Source: an uncultured Aquimarina sp. (GTDB taxonomy: Bacteria; Bacteroidota; Bacteroidia; Flavobacteriales; Flavobacteriaceae). Taken from it: a DNA stretch of 64,000 bases. The first letter of the stretch is position 1, and every line of letters begins with the position of its first letter. The translations under genes and the position numbers were made by a program. The stretch lies in contig CANMDW010000025.1 of NCBI GenBank assembly GCA_947496705.1, positions 1-64,000 on the forward strand. The letters are read 5' to 3'. The notes below the pieces were generated by a model, which did no database searches, was not told where the DNA came from, and saw only the letters and a program-made list of their open reading frames with translations. This document shows positions 1-8,006 of this stretch, in pieces.

Positions 1-44
1 TAAATTGGTCAAATAATGTTAATTCAATATATAAAATTAAAAGA

Positions 45-63
45 TTCCTGCCTACGCAGGAAT
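45..63. repeat. Short palindromic intergenic repeat before the first gene
   Basis: The arms ATTCCTGC and GCAGGAAT enclose a three-base loop and end just before the ATG at 69. Related CCTGCC/GGCAGG palindromes recur at about 3780 and 26050-26225. It is probably a dispersed repeat; its closeness to the start means it could also affect translation of the first gene, but that is inference. Confidence 0.5.
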
Positions 64-68
64 AAGTT

Positions 69-665
69 ATGATCTATTCGTTCAAAGGATATATACCCGT
101 AGTACACGAAAGCAGTTTCGTGCATCCTCTGGCAGCAGTAACGGGTAATGTAATTATTGGTAAAAACTGTTATATTGGACCCGGAGCAGCAATTCGCGGT
201 GATTGGGGAGAAATTATTCTAGAAGATGGAGTCAATGTGCAGGAAAATTGTACCGTACATATGTTTCCGGGTAAGTCAATTGTACTTAAAAAGAGTGCCC
301 ATGTAGGTCACGGAGCCGTAATTCATGGTGCAAATCTGGGCCGTAATTGCCTGATAGGTATGAATACTGTGATTATGGACGATGCAGAGATTGGTGATGA
401 ATGTATTGTGGGAGCCATGTCTTTTGTAAGAGCAAATACTGTTTTCCCTAAACGAAGTTTAATTGTTGGAAATCCTGCAAAAGTAATCAAAGAGGTGAGT
501 GACGAAATGATAGCCTGGAAAACGAAAGGAACTAAATTATATCAGCAGTTACCAGCAGATTGTTTTGAATCATTACAGGAAGTAGAACCGTTGCGAGAAA
601 TACCAGAAGACCGATCAGCACAAGAGGCTTTTTATAAAACATTGGAAGAGTTTAAGAAGACATGA
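69..665 (+). CDS. Gamma-carbonic-anhydrase-like hexapeptide-repeat protein (PaaY type)
   Basis: A 198-residue protein with the left-handed beta-helix pattern of the trimeric LbH/gamma-carbonic-anhydrase superfamily. Repeated I/V-G-x-N/x steps run from about residue 20 to 125 (for example VIIGKNCYIGPGA, LGRNCLIGMNTVI, AEIGDECIVGAMS). Histidines H81 and H86 (HVGHGAVIHG) and H64 (TVHMF) fit the usual metal-binding histidine trio. The C-terminal 60 residues are helical, as in PaaY. Family members are zinc or iron enzymes, or thioesterases acting on blocked CoA species. Here it sits just ahead of branched-chain keto-acid dehydrogenase genes rather than paa genes, so a CoA-ester role is only a guess. 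It is followed by a 38-bp palindrome. Confidence 0.85.
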   Translation: MIYSFKGYIPVVHESSFVHPLAAVTGNVIIGKNCYIGPGAAIRGDWGEIILEDGVNVQENCTVHMFPGKSIVLKKSAHVGHGAVIHGANLGRNCLIGMNTVIMDDAEIGDECIVGAMSFVRANTVFPKRSLIVGNPAKVIKEVSDEMIAWKTKGTKLYQQLPADCFESLQEVEPLREIPEDRSAQEAFYKTLEEFKKT

Positions 666-666
666 C

Positions 667-704
667 TTAAGACCTTCAAGGTTTTAAAACCTTGAAGGTC
701 TTAA
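667..704. repeat. 38-bp perfect palindrome (hairpin)
   Basis: Two perfect 19-base arms (TTAAGACCTTCAAGGTTTT and its complement) meet with no loop, starting just after the stop codon at 665. In RNA the stem would stop either strand's polymerase or protect a 3' end, but there is no separate T-run. The sequence type resembles dispersed palindromes seen in Flavobacteriaceae; the identity is inferred. Confidence 0.75.
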
Positions 705-727
705 CTAACGAACATTAGTTAACCAAA

Positions 728-2047
728 ATGACGACAGTAGAGTTAAAAATGCCCAAAATGGGCGAAAGCATATCAGAAGCTACCATTCTTAATTGGTTAA
801 AGAATGTTGGTGATACGGTAGAAGAGGATGAAACCATCCTCGAAGTGGCTACAGACAAAGTAGATTCTGAGATTCCTGCTCCATGTGACGGTGTGATTAC
901 AGAAATACGCTACCAACCTAATGAAGTCGTTGAGGTAGGAAAAGTAATAGCTGTTATTGAAGCAACTACTATAGCTATAAAAAAAGAAGACTCTCCCCTT
1001 CTTGAGGGAGAGATGTCCAAAGGACGAGGAGGGCAAACCGATCGAGAAAGTTCGAAAAAAAAAATGAACCAAGCTTCTCCCCATTTTAAGGGGGAGATGT
1101 CCAAAGGACAGAGGGGGTCAGATGCATTTTTATCCCCTTTAGTAATCAGTATTGCTCAAAAGGAAAATCTGACTATTGAGGAAGTACAAAGTATTCCCGG
1201 AACGGGAACCGATGGCCGTATTCGTAAAAGTGATGTAGTACAGTACCTCAAAAACAGAAAATATCCTTTACCAAGCAGACCACAGCCTCTACCTCCAAAA
1301 CCTTCGTACAACGCCCCACCTATTTCTTATGTAGAAGGAAAAGATCGCATTGTAGAAATGGATCGTATGCGTAAGATGATTGCAGATCACATGGTGTACT
1401 CTAAGCATACTTCTCCACATGTAACAAGCTACATCGAAGTAGATGTTACCAATATCGTAAACTGGCGAAACAAGGTGAAACAGGAGTTTCAGGATCTGTA
1501 TAGAGAAAAACTGACCTTTACTCCAATTTTTGTAGAAGCAGTAGCCAAGGGAATCAAGGAGTACCCAATGATTAATGTCTCGGTAGATGATAAAAAGATT
1601 GTGGTACATAAAGACATTAATGTAGGTATGGCCACGGCCTTACCAAATGGAAACCTGATTGTCCCGGTGGTTAAGAATGCCGATGAAAAGAATCTTTTAG
1701 GATTAGCTAAAAATGTAAACCATTTGGTAAATAGTGCACGAAATAATGCTTTAAAACCAGATGAAATAGGAGGAAGTACGTTTACAATTTCTAATGTTGG
1801 AACTTTTGGTAGTTTGATGGGGACGCCAATTATTAATCAACCCGAAGTTGCCATTCTGGCGTTGGGAATCATAAAGAAAAGACCCGAGGTCATTACAACA
1901 GAAAAAGGAGATGAAATAGCCATTAGAAGTATGATGTATTTGTCTTTATCGTTTGATCACAGGGTGGTCGACGGATTTTTGGGAGGATCATTTTTACGTA
2001 AAGTAGGTGATGAACTGGAAGCTTTTGATAGTAATAGAGAAATATAG
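728..2047 (+). CDS. 2-oxo acid dehydrogenase E2, dihydrolipoamide acyltransferase
   Basis: This is the E2 core of a lipoate-dependent dehydrogenase, moving acyl groups from E1 to CoA; with BCAT and fused E1 next door, branched-chain keto acids are the likely substrates. Residues 1-78 are a lipoyl domain with the modified lysine K44 in ATDKVDS. Residues 133-172 are the peripheral subunit-binding domain (SIPGTGTDGRIRKSDV). About 205-439 is the catalytic domain ending in DHRVVDG, with H411 and D415 as active-site residues. The linker between lipoyl and binding domains (about 88-130) carries two in-frame copies of a repeat reading SPxxxGEMSKGxxG, which looks like intergenic repeat DNA absorbed into the gene. 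The 439-residue length is normal for a one-lipoyl E2. Confidence 0.93.
   Translation: MTTVELKMPKMGESISEATILNWLKNVGDTVEEDETILEVATDKVDSEIPAPCDGVITEIRYQPNEVVEVGKVIAVIEATTIAIKKEDSPLLEGEMSKGRGGQTDRESSKKKMNQASPHFKGEMSKGQRGSDAFLSPLVISIAQKENLTIEEVQSIPGTGTDGRIRKSDVVQYLKNRKYPLPSRPQPLPPKPSYNAPPISYVEGKDRIVEMDRMRKMIADHMVYSKHTSPHVTSYIEVDVTNIVNWRNKVKQEFQDLYREKLTFTPIFVEAVAKGIKEYPMINVSVDDKKIVVHKDINVGMATALPNGNLIVPVVKNADEKNLLGLAKNVNHLVNSARNNALKPDEIGGSTFTISNVGTFGSLMGTPIINQPEVAILALGIIKKRPEVITTEKGDEIAIRSMMYLSLSFDHRVVDGFLGGSFLRKVGDELEAFDSNREI
991..1119 (+). repeat. Two in-frame copies of a dispersed repeat inside the E2 linker
   Basis: Copies at about 991-1034 and 1075-1119 share CTCTCCCC/TTCTCCCC, then GGGGGAGATGTCCAAAGGA (one base differs), then a G-rich tail. 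They lie 84 bases apart (28 codons), so both are read in the same frame. The motif resembles the CTCTCC...GGGAGAG intergenic repeat of the kind seen at 2081-2283. The insertion falls in the flexible interdomain linker, where extra residues would be tolerated. Confidence 0.7.
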
Positions 2048-2080
2048 AGAATTATGAATTATGAAAGTAGAAATATGAAA

Positions 2081-2283
2081 ATGTTCTCTCTCCTTTGGGA
2101 GGGTTATGTCCCAGGAGATGGCAGCATATGTAAATCCCCTCTCCTAAATCCTCTCCCCAAAGGGAAAAGGACTTTTCCCTGGACAGAAAGCCCTTCCTTT
2201 GGAGGGGTTTGGGGAGGAAATTGTAACTGTCTTTTGATGGGACATAGCCCTTGGGAGAGGGCTAGGGTAAGGGGATTTATAGT
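2081..2283. repeat. About 200-bp imperfect inverted-repeat element between E2 and BCAT
   Basis: The outer arms GGGTTATGTCCCA (about 2101-2113) and TGGGACATAGCCC (2238-2250) pair with one mismatch. Inner C-rich and G-rich tracts (about 2139-2170 and 2193-2218) can also pair. No convincing gene lies in 2048-2400; the open frame here is just the repeat. The element belongs to the CTCTCC/GGAGAG repeat type that also appears inside the E2 gene and degenerately at 6140-6210. Confidence 0.6.
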
Positions 2284-2333
2284 GTAACTTTTCCTTTCTT
2301 ATATGCTAATTAAAAATTTAAAAATATGCACAA

Positions 2334-2405
2334 GGCCTGCCTGACTACCTATCGTAGATAAATCGGCAGATAGCTAGCCCGACCCGGAGTATGACGGGAT
2401 GTGCC
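2334..2405. repeat. GC-rich dispersed repeat overlapping the BCAT start region
   Basis: The run TAGCCCGACCCG, followed by GAG, lies at about 2374-2388. It recurs as TAGCCCGACCCG-TAG at about 3798-3812, in each case shortly before a gene start. The block ends in GGGATGTGCCCAAAATG, so repeat sequence supplies part of the translation-initiation region of the aminotransferase gene. Confidence 0.5.
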
Positions 2406-2418
2406 CAAAATGATAATA

Positions 2419-3492
2419 ATGGAACAACAAATCAAAATTACAAGAACTTCAAATTCAGGATTAAAGGATATTGATTTTAATAATATTCCTTTAGGACGAG
2501 CTTTTACAGACCATATGTTTATCTGTGAGTATGAAGATGGAGCATGGAAAAACCCCAGGATAGAGCCTTTAGAATTAATCCCGACACATCCAGCTGCCAT
2601 GGCATTACACTATGGACAAGCAATTTTTGAGGGTATGAAAGCCACCGTCGGGCAAGATAAAACTCCGTTATTGTTTAGGCCAGAAGAAAATGCAAAGCGC
2701 TTTAATCACAGTGCTGCAAGAATGGGAATGCCATCTGTGCCCTCAGCACTTTTTGTAGAAGCAGTAAAACAAATTGTTGGAGTAGAACACAACTGGATAC
2801 CACCTCAGGAAGGAAGTGCTTTATATCTAAGACCTTTTATGTATGCCGATGAACCATTTATAGGAATGCGTGCTGCAACGAGTTATAAATTTATTGTGAT
2901 TTGTTCGCCGGCGGGACCATTTTTCACAAAAAAGATCAGATTATATGCCGAAACTGAATATATAAGAGCCGCAGACGGAGGAACTGGAGAAGCAAAAGCA
3001 GCAGGAAATTATGCCGCTGCTATTCTGCCTACAGAAAAAGCCAGGGCCAAAGGATACGATCAGGTATTATGGTTGGACGCCAATGAGCATAAATATGTAC
3101 AGGAAGTGGGGACGATGAATATCTTTTTTAAAGTAGCGGGCAAGTTGATCACTCCGAGTACCGATGGATCAATTTTAAAGGGAATTACTAGAGATAGTGT
3201 GATTACATTACTAAAAGATAAAGGTTTTGAAGTAGAGGAACGCCCAATTGCCATTGATGAAGTGATTCAATTTTCTAAAGACGGAAAACTGGAAGAAGCT
3301 TTTGGAACCGGGACTGCGGTGGCTATTGCCATGGTAGAAGCTATTGGTTACAAGGATGAGTTGATCACATTACCAGATTCAAATCCTGTTAGCCAGGACA
3401 TGAAAAATACACTGGATGAAATTAAAGTTCAAAAGCGAGAAGACATCCATGGATGGATTATTCCCGTAGATGTTGAAGAGGAGGTAGGGTAG
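2419..3492 (+). CDS. ilvE: Branched-chain amino acid aminotransferase
   Basis: A fold-type IV PLP aminotransferase that interconverts leucine, isoleucine and valine with their 2-oxo acids. The PLP lysine is in GTGEAKAAGNYAAA (residue 193 from this start). Other family signatures are YGQAIFEGMKA near the N-terminus, EVGTMNIFF, and the cofactor-binding EAFGTGTAVAIA near the C-terminus. The frame is open from a GTG at 2401, but that GTG and the ATG at 2410 lie in dispersed repeat DNA. The ATG at 2419 gives MEQQIKI, the usual beginning, and 357 residues, the usual length of the eukaryote-like bacterial BCAT. It lies between the E2 and E1 genes, so the set covers the first two steps of branched-chain amino acid breakdown or branched fatty-acid primer supply. 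Confidence 0.93.
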   Translation: MEQQIKITRTSNSGLKDIDFNNIPLGRAFTDHMFICEYEDGAWKNPRIEPLELIPTHPAAMALHYGQAIFEGMKATVGQDKTPLLFRPEENAKRFNHSAARMGMPSVPSALFVEAVKQIVGVEHNWIPPQEGSALYLRPFMYADEPFIGMRAATSYKFIVICSPAGPFFTKKIRLYAETEYIRAADGGTGEAKAAGNYAAAILPTEKARAKGYDQVLWLDANEHKYVQEVGTMNIFFKVAGKLITPSTDGSILKGITRDSVITLLKDKGFEVEERPIAIDEVIQFSKDGKLEEAFGTGTAVAIAMVEAIGYKDELITLPDSNPVSQDMKNTLDEIKVQKREDIHGWIIPVDVEEEVG

Positions 3493-3862
3493 TAAGGAAT
3501 TATGAATGTAGAATTCAGAGAAGCACATAATGAAAGAAGAGGGATAATTCTTTTTTTTATGAAACGTCCTAAGAAACTTCAGCGTAAATAATGAAGTAAA
3601 CGAAGCGTAAAATTAAATTCGTGGGAGTAAAAAGGGTTGTGTTATTTAGAATTACGAATTTGAATGTATGAATGATAAAGTAGTATTAGAAATTCTGTGT
3701 AAGGGATAGAAGTGACATCCTTTTCTGTCACTTTGAGCGGAGTCGAAAAGCGAAAAGTAAGACAGAAAAGATATAACGGACCTGCCGGCAGGCAGGTAGC
3801 CCGACCCGTAGGGAGACACCCAAATCAAGAGCCGTAAATCGTACATCAAAAATTAAAAAAAA
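3493..3862. other. Intergenic stretch with dispersed repeat fragments
   Basis: There is no gene here. It holds a TGTCACTTTGAGCGGAGTCG fragment (about 3726-3745), whose complement-like form reappears at 6247-6268. It also holds a CCTGCCGGCAGGCAGG palindrome (about 3782-3797) followed by TAGCCCGACCCG. These look like remnants of several short repeat families stacked ahead of the E1 gene. Confidence 0.5.
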
Positions 3863-6118
3863 ATGTTAGCCCAAAAAACAATTGCAAAAGAAATATTACA
3901 AAAGGCATTTTTAATGCTCTGCAAGGCCAAATCGATGACAGCGTTGTATGAAGAAAACTTCAAGATGGTTTCCAAGTATGTGCATGCAACCTCCAGAGGA
4001 CACGAAGCGATACAAATTGCTACTGCGATGCAGTTATTGCCCCAGGATTATGCGTTTCCGTATTATCGTGATGATGCCATGTTATTGGGGATCGGAATGC
4101 GGCCGTATGATCTGATGTTGCAATTACTGGCAAAAAAAGAGGATCCATTTTCGGGCGGTAGAACCTACTACTCACATCCAAGTTTACGAGACGATGATAA
4201 ACCTAAAATCCCACATCAATCCTCTGCTACAGGGATGCAAGTGATTCCGGCAACTGGGGTTGCGATGGGAATGCAGTATAAAGAATTGGTAGGAATTGAT
4301 CATAATATATACAACGATTTCGGTAAGAGTGAGATGCCAAAACAGCCTATGGCAGATTCCCACAAGAGTGAGATAACAAAACTGCCTCTGGCAGATTCCC
4401 TCAAGAGTGAGGTGCCAAAACAGCCTCTGGCAGATTCCCACAAGAGTGAGATGCCAAAACAGCCTATGGCAGATTCCCACAAGAGTGAGATGCCAAAACA
4501 GCCTATGGCTGTACCTTTGGTCGTGTGTTCGCTTGGGGATGCTTCAGTTACAGAAGGAGAGATTGCAGAAGCGTTTCAGATGGCAGCGTTAAAGCAGTTG
4601 CCCATTTTATATCTCGTACAGGATAATGGATGGGATATTTCGGCTAATGAAGCTGAAACCCGTGCACAAAATGCTTTTGAATATGCAGCGGGGTTTAACG
4701 GTTTGGATGCTATTTCTATTGATGGAGCGAATTTTACCGAGAGCTATCTGGCAATACAAGAAGTAATTAAGATCATTCGAGAAGAACGCAGGCCGATTCT
4801 GGTGCATGCTAAAGTTCCTTTACTGAACCACCATACCTCGGGAGTGCGTATGGAATGGTATCGTGATGATCTTGAAGAAGCTCGTTCTCGGGATCCATAT
4901 CCGGTGTTGAGAAATCAATTATTGGATAATGGTTTTACCGAAGCTGAGGTAAATACCATCGAAGCTGAAGCAACATCTACAGTGAAAAAGGATTTTGAAG
5001 AAGCCATGAAAGCCGAAGATCCAAAACCTGAAGATCTGTTTACTCATGATTTTGTACCAACACCCATTACTGAAGAAAAAGGAGAACGATCTCCTGTGGA
5101 TAAAGAGGAAGTGGTGATGGTAGACTGTGCACTATTTGCAGTCGAAGAGTTAATGAAGAAACATAAAGAATGCTTATTATACGGTCAGGATGTAGGTGGA
5201 AGGCTTGGAGGGGTTTTTAGGGAAGCAGCGACCCTGGCCCAGAAATTTGGGGACGAACGTGTATTTAACACGCCGATTCAGGAAGCTTTTATCGTTGGAT
5301 CAACGGTAGGAATGTCTGCAGTGGGATTAAAACCTATTGTCGAGGTACAATTTGCAGATTATATCTGGCCGGGATTGAATCAATTATTTACCGAGGTAAG
5401 CCGATCCTGTTATTTGTCTAACGGGAAATGGCCGGTATCGATGATTTTACGGGTACCGATTGGAGCATATGGTAGTGGAGGACCATATCATTCTTCTTCG
5501 GTAGAGTCTGTGATCACCAATATTCTCGGGATCAAGATCGCATATCCCAGTAACGGAGCCGATCTAAAGGGATTGATGAAAGCTGCATATTACGACCCGA
5601 ATCCTGTGGTGATTTTAGAACATAAAGGACTGTATTGGTCAAAAGTAAAAGGAACTGAAGCTGCTAAAACTATAGAACCTTCAGAAGATTATATATTACC
5701 TTTCGGGAAAGCCAATACCGTACAACGCATCTGGCCAGAGGATGAAAAAGAAACATTAACTGTAGTTGCATACGGTATGGGAGTACATTGGGCACTCAAT
5801 GCTACAAAAGAGATACAAGATGTAGTAGAAATTATCGATTTACGAACATTATATCCTTTGGATGAAGAAACGATCATGGAATCGGTGAAGAAAACCAAAA
5901 AATGTCTTATGGTGACCGAAGAGCCTAGTAATAATTCATTTGCAAGGGCTTTGGCAGGAAAGATTCAGGAAGAGTGTTTTAAATATTTGGATGCACCTGT
6001 GATGACTATCGGGTCTGAAAATATGCCGGCAATTCCTTTAAACAGTACTTTAGAACAAACGATGATTCCGTCTACAGAAAAGGTGAAAGCTAAGATTGAA
6101 GAATTGTTGAGGTATTAG
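3863..6118 (+). CDS. Fused E1 alpha-beta 2-oxo acid dehydrogenase (branched-chain type)
   Basis: ThDP-dependent E1 that decarboxylates 2-oxo acids and hands the acyl group to E2 lipoate. Residues 1 to about 400 are the alpha half, with the diphosphate motif GDASVTEGE followed by VQDNGWDIS. About 415-751 is the beta half (LLYGQDVGGRLGGVFREA, PIQEAFIVG, ending in the transketolase C-terminal domain EPSNNSFARAL). Alpha-beta fusions of about 680-700 residues are usual in Bacteroidota. This one is longer because residues about 155-216 consist of 4.7 copies of a 13-residue repeat (KSEMPKQPMADSH) placed just before the ThDP motif. The reading frame stays open throughout, so the enzyme is probably still made. 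It is the third gene of the E2-BCAT-E1 block. Confidence 0.92.
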   Translation: MLAQKTIAKEILQKAFLMLCKAKSMTALYEENFKMVSKYVHATSRGHEAIQIATAMQLLPQDYAFPYYRDDAMLLGIGMRPYDLMLQLLAKKEDPFSGGRTYYSHPSLRDDDKPKIPHQSSATGMQVIPATGVAMGMQYKELVGIDHNIYNDFGKSEMPKQPMADSHKSEITKLPLADSLKSEVPKQPLADSHKSEMPKQPMADSHKSEMPKQPMAVPLVVCSLGDASVTEGEIAEAFQMAALKQLPILYLVQDNGWDISANEAETRAQNAFEYAAGFNGLDAISIDGANFTESYLAIQEVIKIIREERRPILVHAKVPLLNHHTSGVRMEWYRDDLEEARSRDPYPVLRNQLLDNGFTEAEVNTIEAEATSTVKKDFEEAMKAEDPKPEDLFTHDFVPTPITEEKGERSPVDKEEVVMVDCALFAVEELMKKHKECLLYGQDVGGRLGGVFREAATLAQKFGDERVFNTPIQEAFIVGSTVGMSAVGLKPIVEVQFADYIWPGLNQLFTEVSRSCYLSNGKWPVSMILRVPIGAYGSGGPYHSSSVESVITNILGIKIAYPSNGADLKGLMKAAYYDPNPVVILEHKGLYWSKVKGTEAAKTIEPSEDYILPFGKANTVQRIWPEDEKETLTVVAYGMGVHWALNATKEIQDVVEIIDLRTLYPLDEETIMESVKKTKKCLMVTEEPSNNSFARALAGKIQEECFKYLDAPVMTIGSENMPAIPLNSTLEQTMIPSTEKVKAKIEELLRY
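4325..4509 (+). repeat. 39-bp tandem repeat, 4.7 copies, inside the E1 alpha domain
   Basis: Units at 4325-4363, 4364-4402, 4403-4441 and 4442-4480, with a partial one at 4481-4509, each begin AAGAGTGAG. Units 1 and 4 are identical; 2 and 3 differ at several positions. The unit length is 13 codons, so copy-number change keeps the frame. Confidence 0.95.
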
Positions 6119-6220
6119 ATTTGTATATTATAAATGGGTTTCTTCTCCCTCTGGGAACGACATTGCGACAGCAATGGGCGATCCGGAGCGATGGAGAATG
6201 AGGGCTTCCAAAGTTAAATG

Positions 6221-6472
6221 AGGCTGTCTGAAAAGTCAATTCTTCTGTCATTTCGACTCCGCTCAATGTAATAGCTAGTTTTTAAATAGTGTCTGGTCGG
6301 AAATAGGCGGTTTTTATAATTTGAATTATTTTTGATGGGATTTTAATTTTCTTTTTTGATGCAGATGCCTTAGCATCAGGCGATAAAAAACAAATAAAAA
6401 TAGCGCAAAAAGAAACAAATTTAATAGCGATATATTTCCGACCAGACACTAAATATCCTTTTCAGACAGCCT
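6221..6472. mobile_element. Outer 15-bp inverted-repeat element (host of a nested element)
   Basis: AGGCTGTCTGAAAAG at 6221-6235 and its perfect complement CTTTTCAGACAGCCT at 6458-6472 bound a 252-bp region with no coding capacity. The terminal sequence is of the kind seen at ends of transposase-mobilised elements in Bacteroidota. It contains a dispersed TTTCGACTCCGCTCA fragment and a second element at 6288-6450. No transposase is present, so it would be a non-autonomous (MITE-like) element. The family is not assigned. Confidence 0.6.
6288..6450. mobile_element. Inner MITE-like element with 18-bp perfect terminal inverted repeats
   Basis: AGTGTCTGGTCGGAAATA (6288-6305) and its exact complement (6433-6450) flank a 163-bp A/T-rich core without a gene. 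The bases just outside are AAAT on both sides (6284-6287 and 6451-6454), a plausible 4-bp target duplication. It lies inside the 6221-6472 element, giving the order of insertion. Confidence 0.7.
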
Positions 6473-6501
6473 ATTTTATAATAGACTTACATTATTAAGG
6501 T

Positions 6502-7107
6502 CTATTTCTTTTTTAAAATACCGAAAAGTTCATTTCCTTGTCTGGGAGCAATAGAGTTATAGCATTTCTCAAAAGTTACGACATCAAAATGCGATTCTAG
6601 ATAAGATAGATACAGTTTTTTGTCACCTCCAAAGGGACGTTTTTCCATATCACCTGTGAAGGGTATATCAAACCAAAGACCTACTAGTTTTCCTTCAGAT
6701 TTTAAGAGATTTGCCATTTGTTTCACATAGGTATTTCTGTTTTTATCTGTAGGGATAAAAGAACAGAAAAAGGTTTGTTCTAGAATTAGGTCATAGTTTC
6801 CTTCAAGTGTAAAAAAATCATCTAGTACGAGTTGTGATTTAGGGAAATTAGGTACTCTTTCTGCAAAAGCATCCAATGGTTCTGGAGAGATGTCTAAAAC
6901 AAAAACATTCGTAAACCCTTGTTGAAATAGATATTCTGCTTCATAGGCATTCCCAGCTCCGGGAATAAGGATTTTGATGGTTTTGTCCTTCAATTGATCT
7001 ATATACTCTTTGAGTGGAGTAGCGATATATCCAATATCCCAACCTATACGATTCTCAGTATATCGTTGTGACCAGTATAAACTTTCTTGGGATTTTTTTG
7101 GTAGCAT
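6502..7107 (-). CDS. SAM-dependent methyltransferase, thiopurine methyltransferase-like
   Basis: A 201-residue class I methyltransferase of the TPMT family. The N-terminal YWSQRYTENRIGWDIG is the family's W-x-x-R-Y...G-W/D signature. Motif I is the LIPGAGNAYEAEYL loop (about 47-60), an acidic residue ends strand 2 in FVLDIS, and the motif-IV region is YDLILEQTFFCS. There is no signal peptide or membrane segment. Family members methylate thiol, tellurite/selenite or halide acceptors; the substrate cannot be told from sequence. It is read toward the nested repeat element, in the same direction as the ureohydrolase gene 36 bp upstream, so the two are probably cotranscribed. Confidence 0.85.
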   Translation of the reverse strand: MLPKKSQESLYWSQRYTENRIGWDIGYIATPLKEYIDQLKDKTIKILIPGAGNAYEAEYLFQQGFTNVFVLDISPEPLDAFAERVPNFPKSQLVLDDFFTLEGNYDLILEQTFFCSFIPTDKNRNTYVKQMANLLKSEGKLVGLWFDIPFTGDMEKRPFGGDKKLYLSYLESHFDVVTFEKCYNSIAPRQGNELFGILKKK

Positions 7108-7143
7108 TATGATGTTTTTCGCTCTGTTTGCAATAGGTATATT

Positions 7144-7920
7144 TTACATCATTTTTACTAAAATTTCTTTCATCATCTTGGCGGCCAAAAAAGCAGTCAT
7201 ATGTTGAAAATCTCTATTGGGGTTGTATTCAACAATGTCTGCACCGATTACTTCTGTATTGATATTCTGTATTAATTCGATAACCTGTCTGGATGATAAT
7301 CCTCCCGGTTCGTGGTGTGAAACCCCAGGTGCAAAAGCAGGATCAAACCCGTCCATATCAAGAGAAATATATAAAGGGTTTTCAAATACAGGAATTTTAG
7401 CCAAGTCTAAATCTTTCATTTGATGAATTTCTACATTAAACTTATCTGCTTGTTCGGCTTGATGTGTATTGAGTGTTCTTATTCCTACTTGAACTAACCT
7501 AGTCGCAAATCCATTTTCCATAATACGTGCAAATGGACATGCGTGTGAATATTTATCTCCTTCAAAATCATCGTATAAGTCGGCATGAGCATCAATATGT
7601 AAAATATCTAGTTTAGGATAGTTTTTATGATGAGCTTTAATAATGGGAAATGTAATGGAATGGTCTCCTCCCAGTGTAAAGATTTTACGATTTAAATTAA
7701 GATGATTTTCTGCGATTTCTGCAATATCAAAATATGTTGAAATCTCAAAATCTCCTTTATCTTCAATCGCAGAGTTTTCTATTGAAATTCCATTTTCAGC
7801 AAACAAATTTATCGAACCAGAATGTAATGCTTCTCTAATTAATGGCGGAGCAAGCTTAGGTCCTTTTTGGTAAGACGATTTTTTATCAAATTGTATTCCC
7901 TGGATAATTATTCCTTTCAT
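7144..7920 (-). CDS. Arginase/agmatinase-family ureohydrolase
   Basis: A binuclear-manganese hydrolase of 258 residues with all the metal motifs: GGDHSITFP, HIDAHADLYDD and SLDMDGFDPAFAPGVSHHEPGG. In the last motif most relatives have D-x-D-x-x-D, and this protein keeps it as DMDGFD. Substrates in the family include arginine, agmatine, guanidinobutyrate and formiminoglutamate; the length and the PGVSHHEPGG segment fit an agmatinase-like enzyme, but specificity is uncertain. It is cytoplasmic. It is read before the methyltransferase gene. The spacing to the galactosidase operon upstream (86 bp) suggests a separate unit. Confidence 0.88.
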   Translation of the reverse strand: MKGIIIQGIQFDKKSSYQKGPKLAPPLIREALHSGSINLFAENGISIENSAIEDKGDFEISTYFDIAEIAENHLNLNRKIFTLGGDHSITFPIIKAHHKNYPKLDILHIDAHADLYDDFEGDKYSHACPFARIMENGFATRLVQVGIRTLNTHQAEQADKFNVEIHQMKDLDLAKIPVFENPLYISLDMDGFDPAFAPGVSHHEPGGLSSRQVIELIQNINTEVIGADIVEYNPNRDFQHMTAFLAAKMMKEILVKMM

Positions 7921-8006
7921 TTGTTTTTGATTACTGTCAACAATAATATATGATTAAATATCTCAAATATAAAGAATAAACTTACCATAAGTTGAAGGAT
8001 TATAGA

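Noticed and set aside
2054..2287. 77-codon frame after E2
   Set aside because: It is entirely the imperfect inverted-repeat element read as protein.
4325..4509. CRISPR array or recombination hot spot
   Set aside because: The 39-bp units are contiguous, inside an intact coding frame, and have no spacers.
6288..6450. Rho-independent terminator for the E1 gene
   Set aside because: The arms are 127 bases apart with a long core and flanking AAAT repeats, which fits an insertion better than a terminator.
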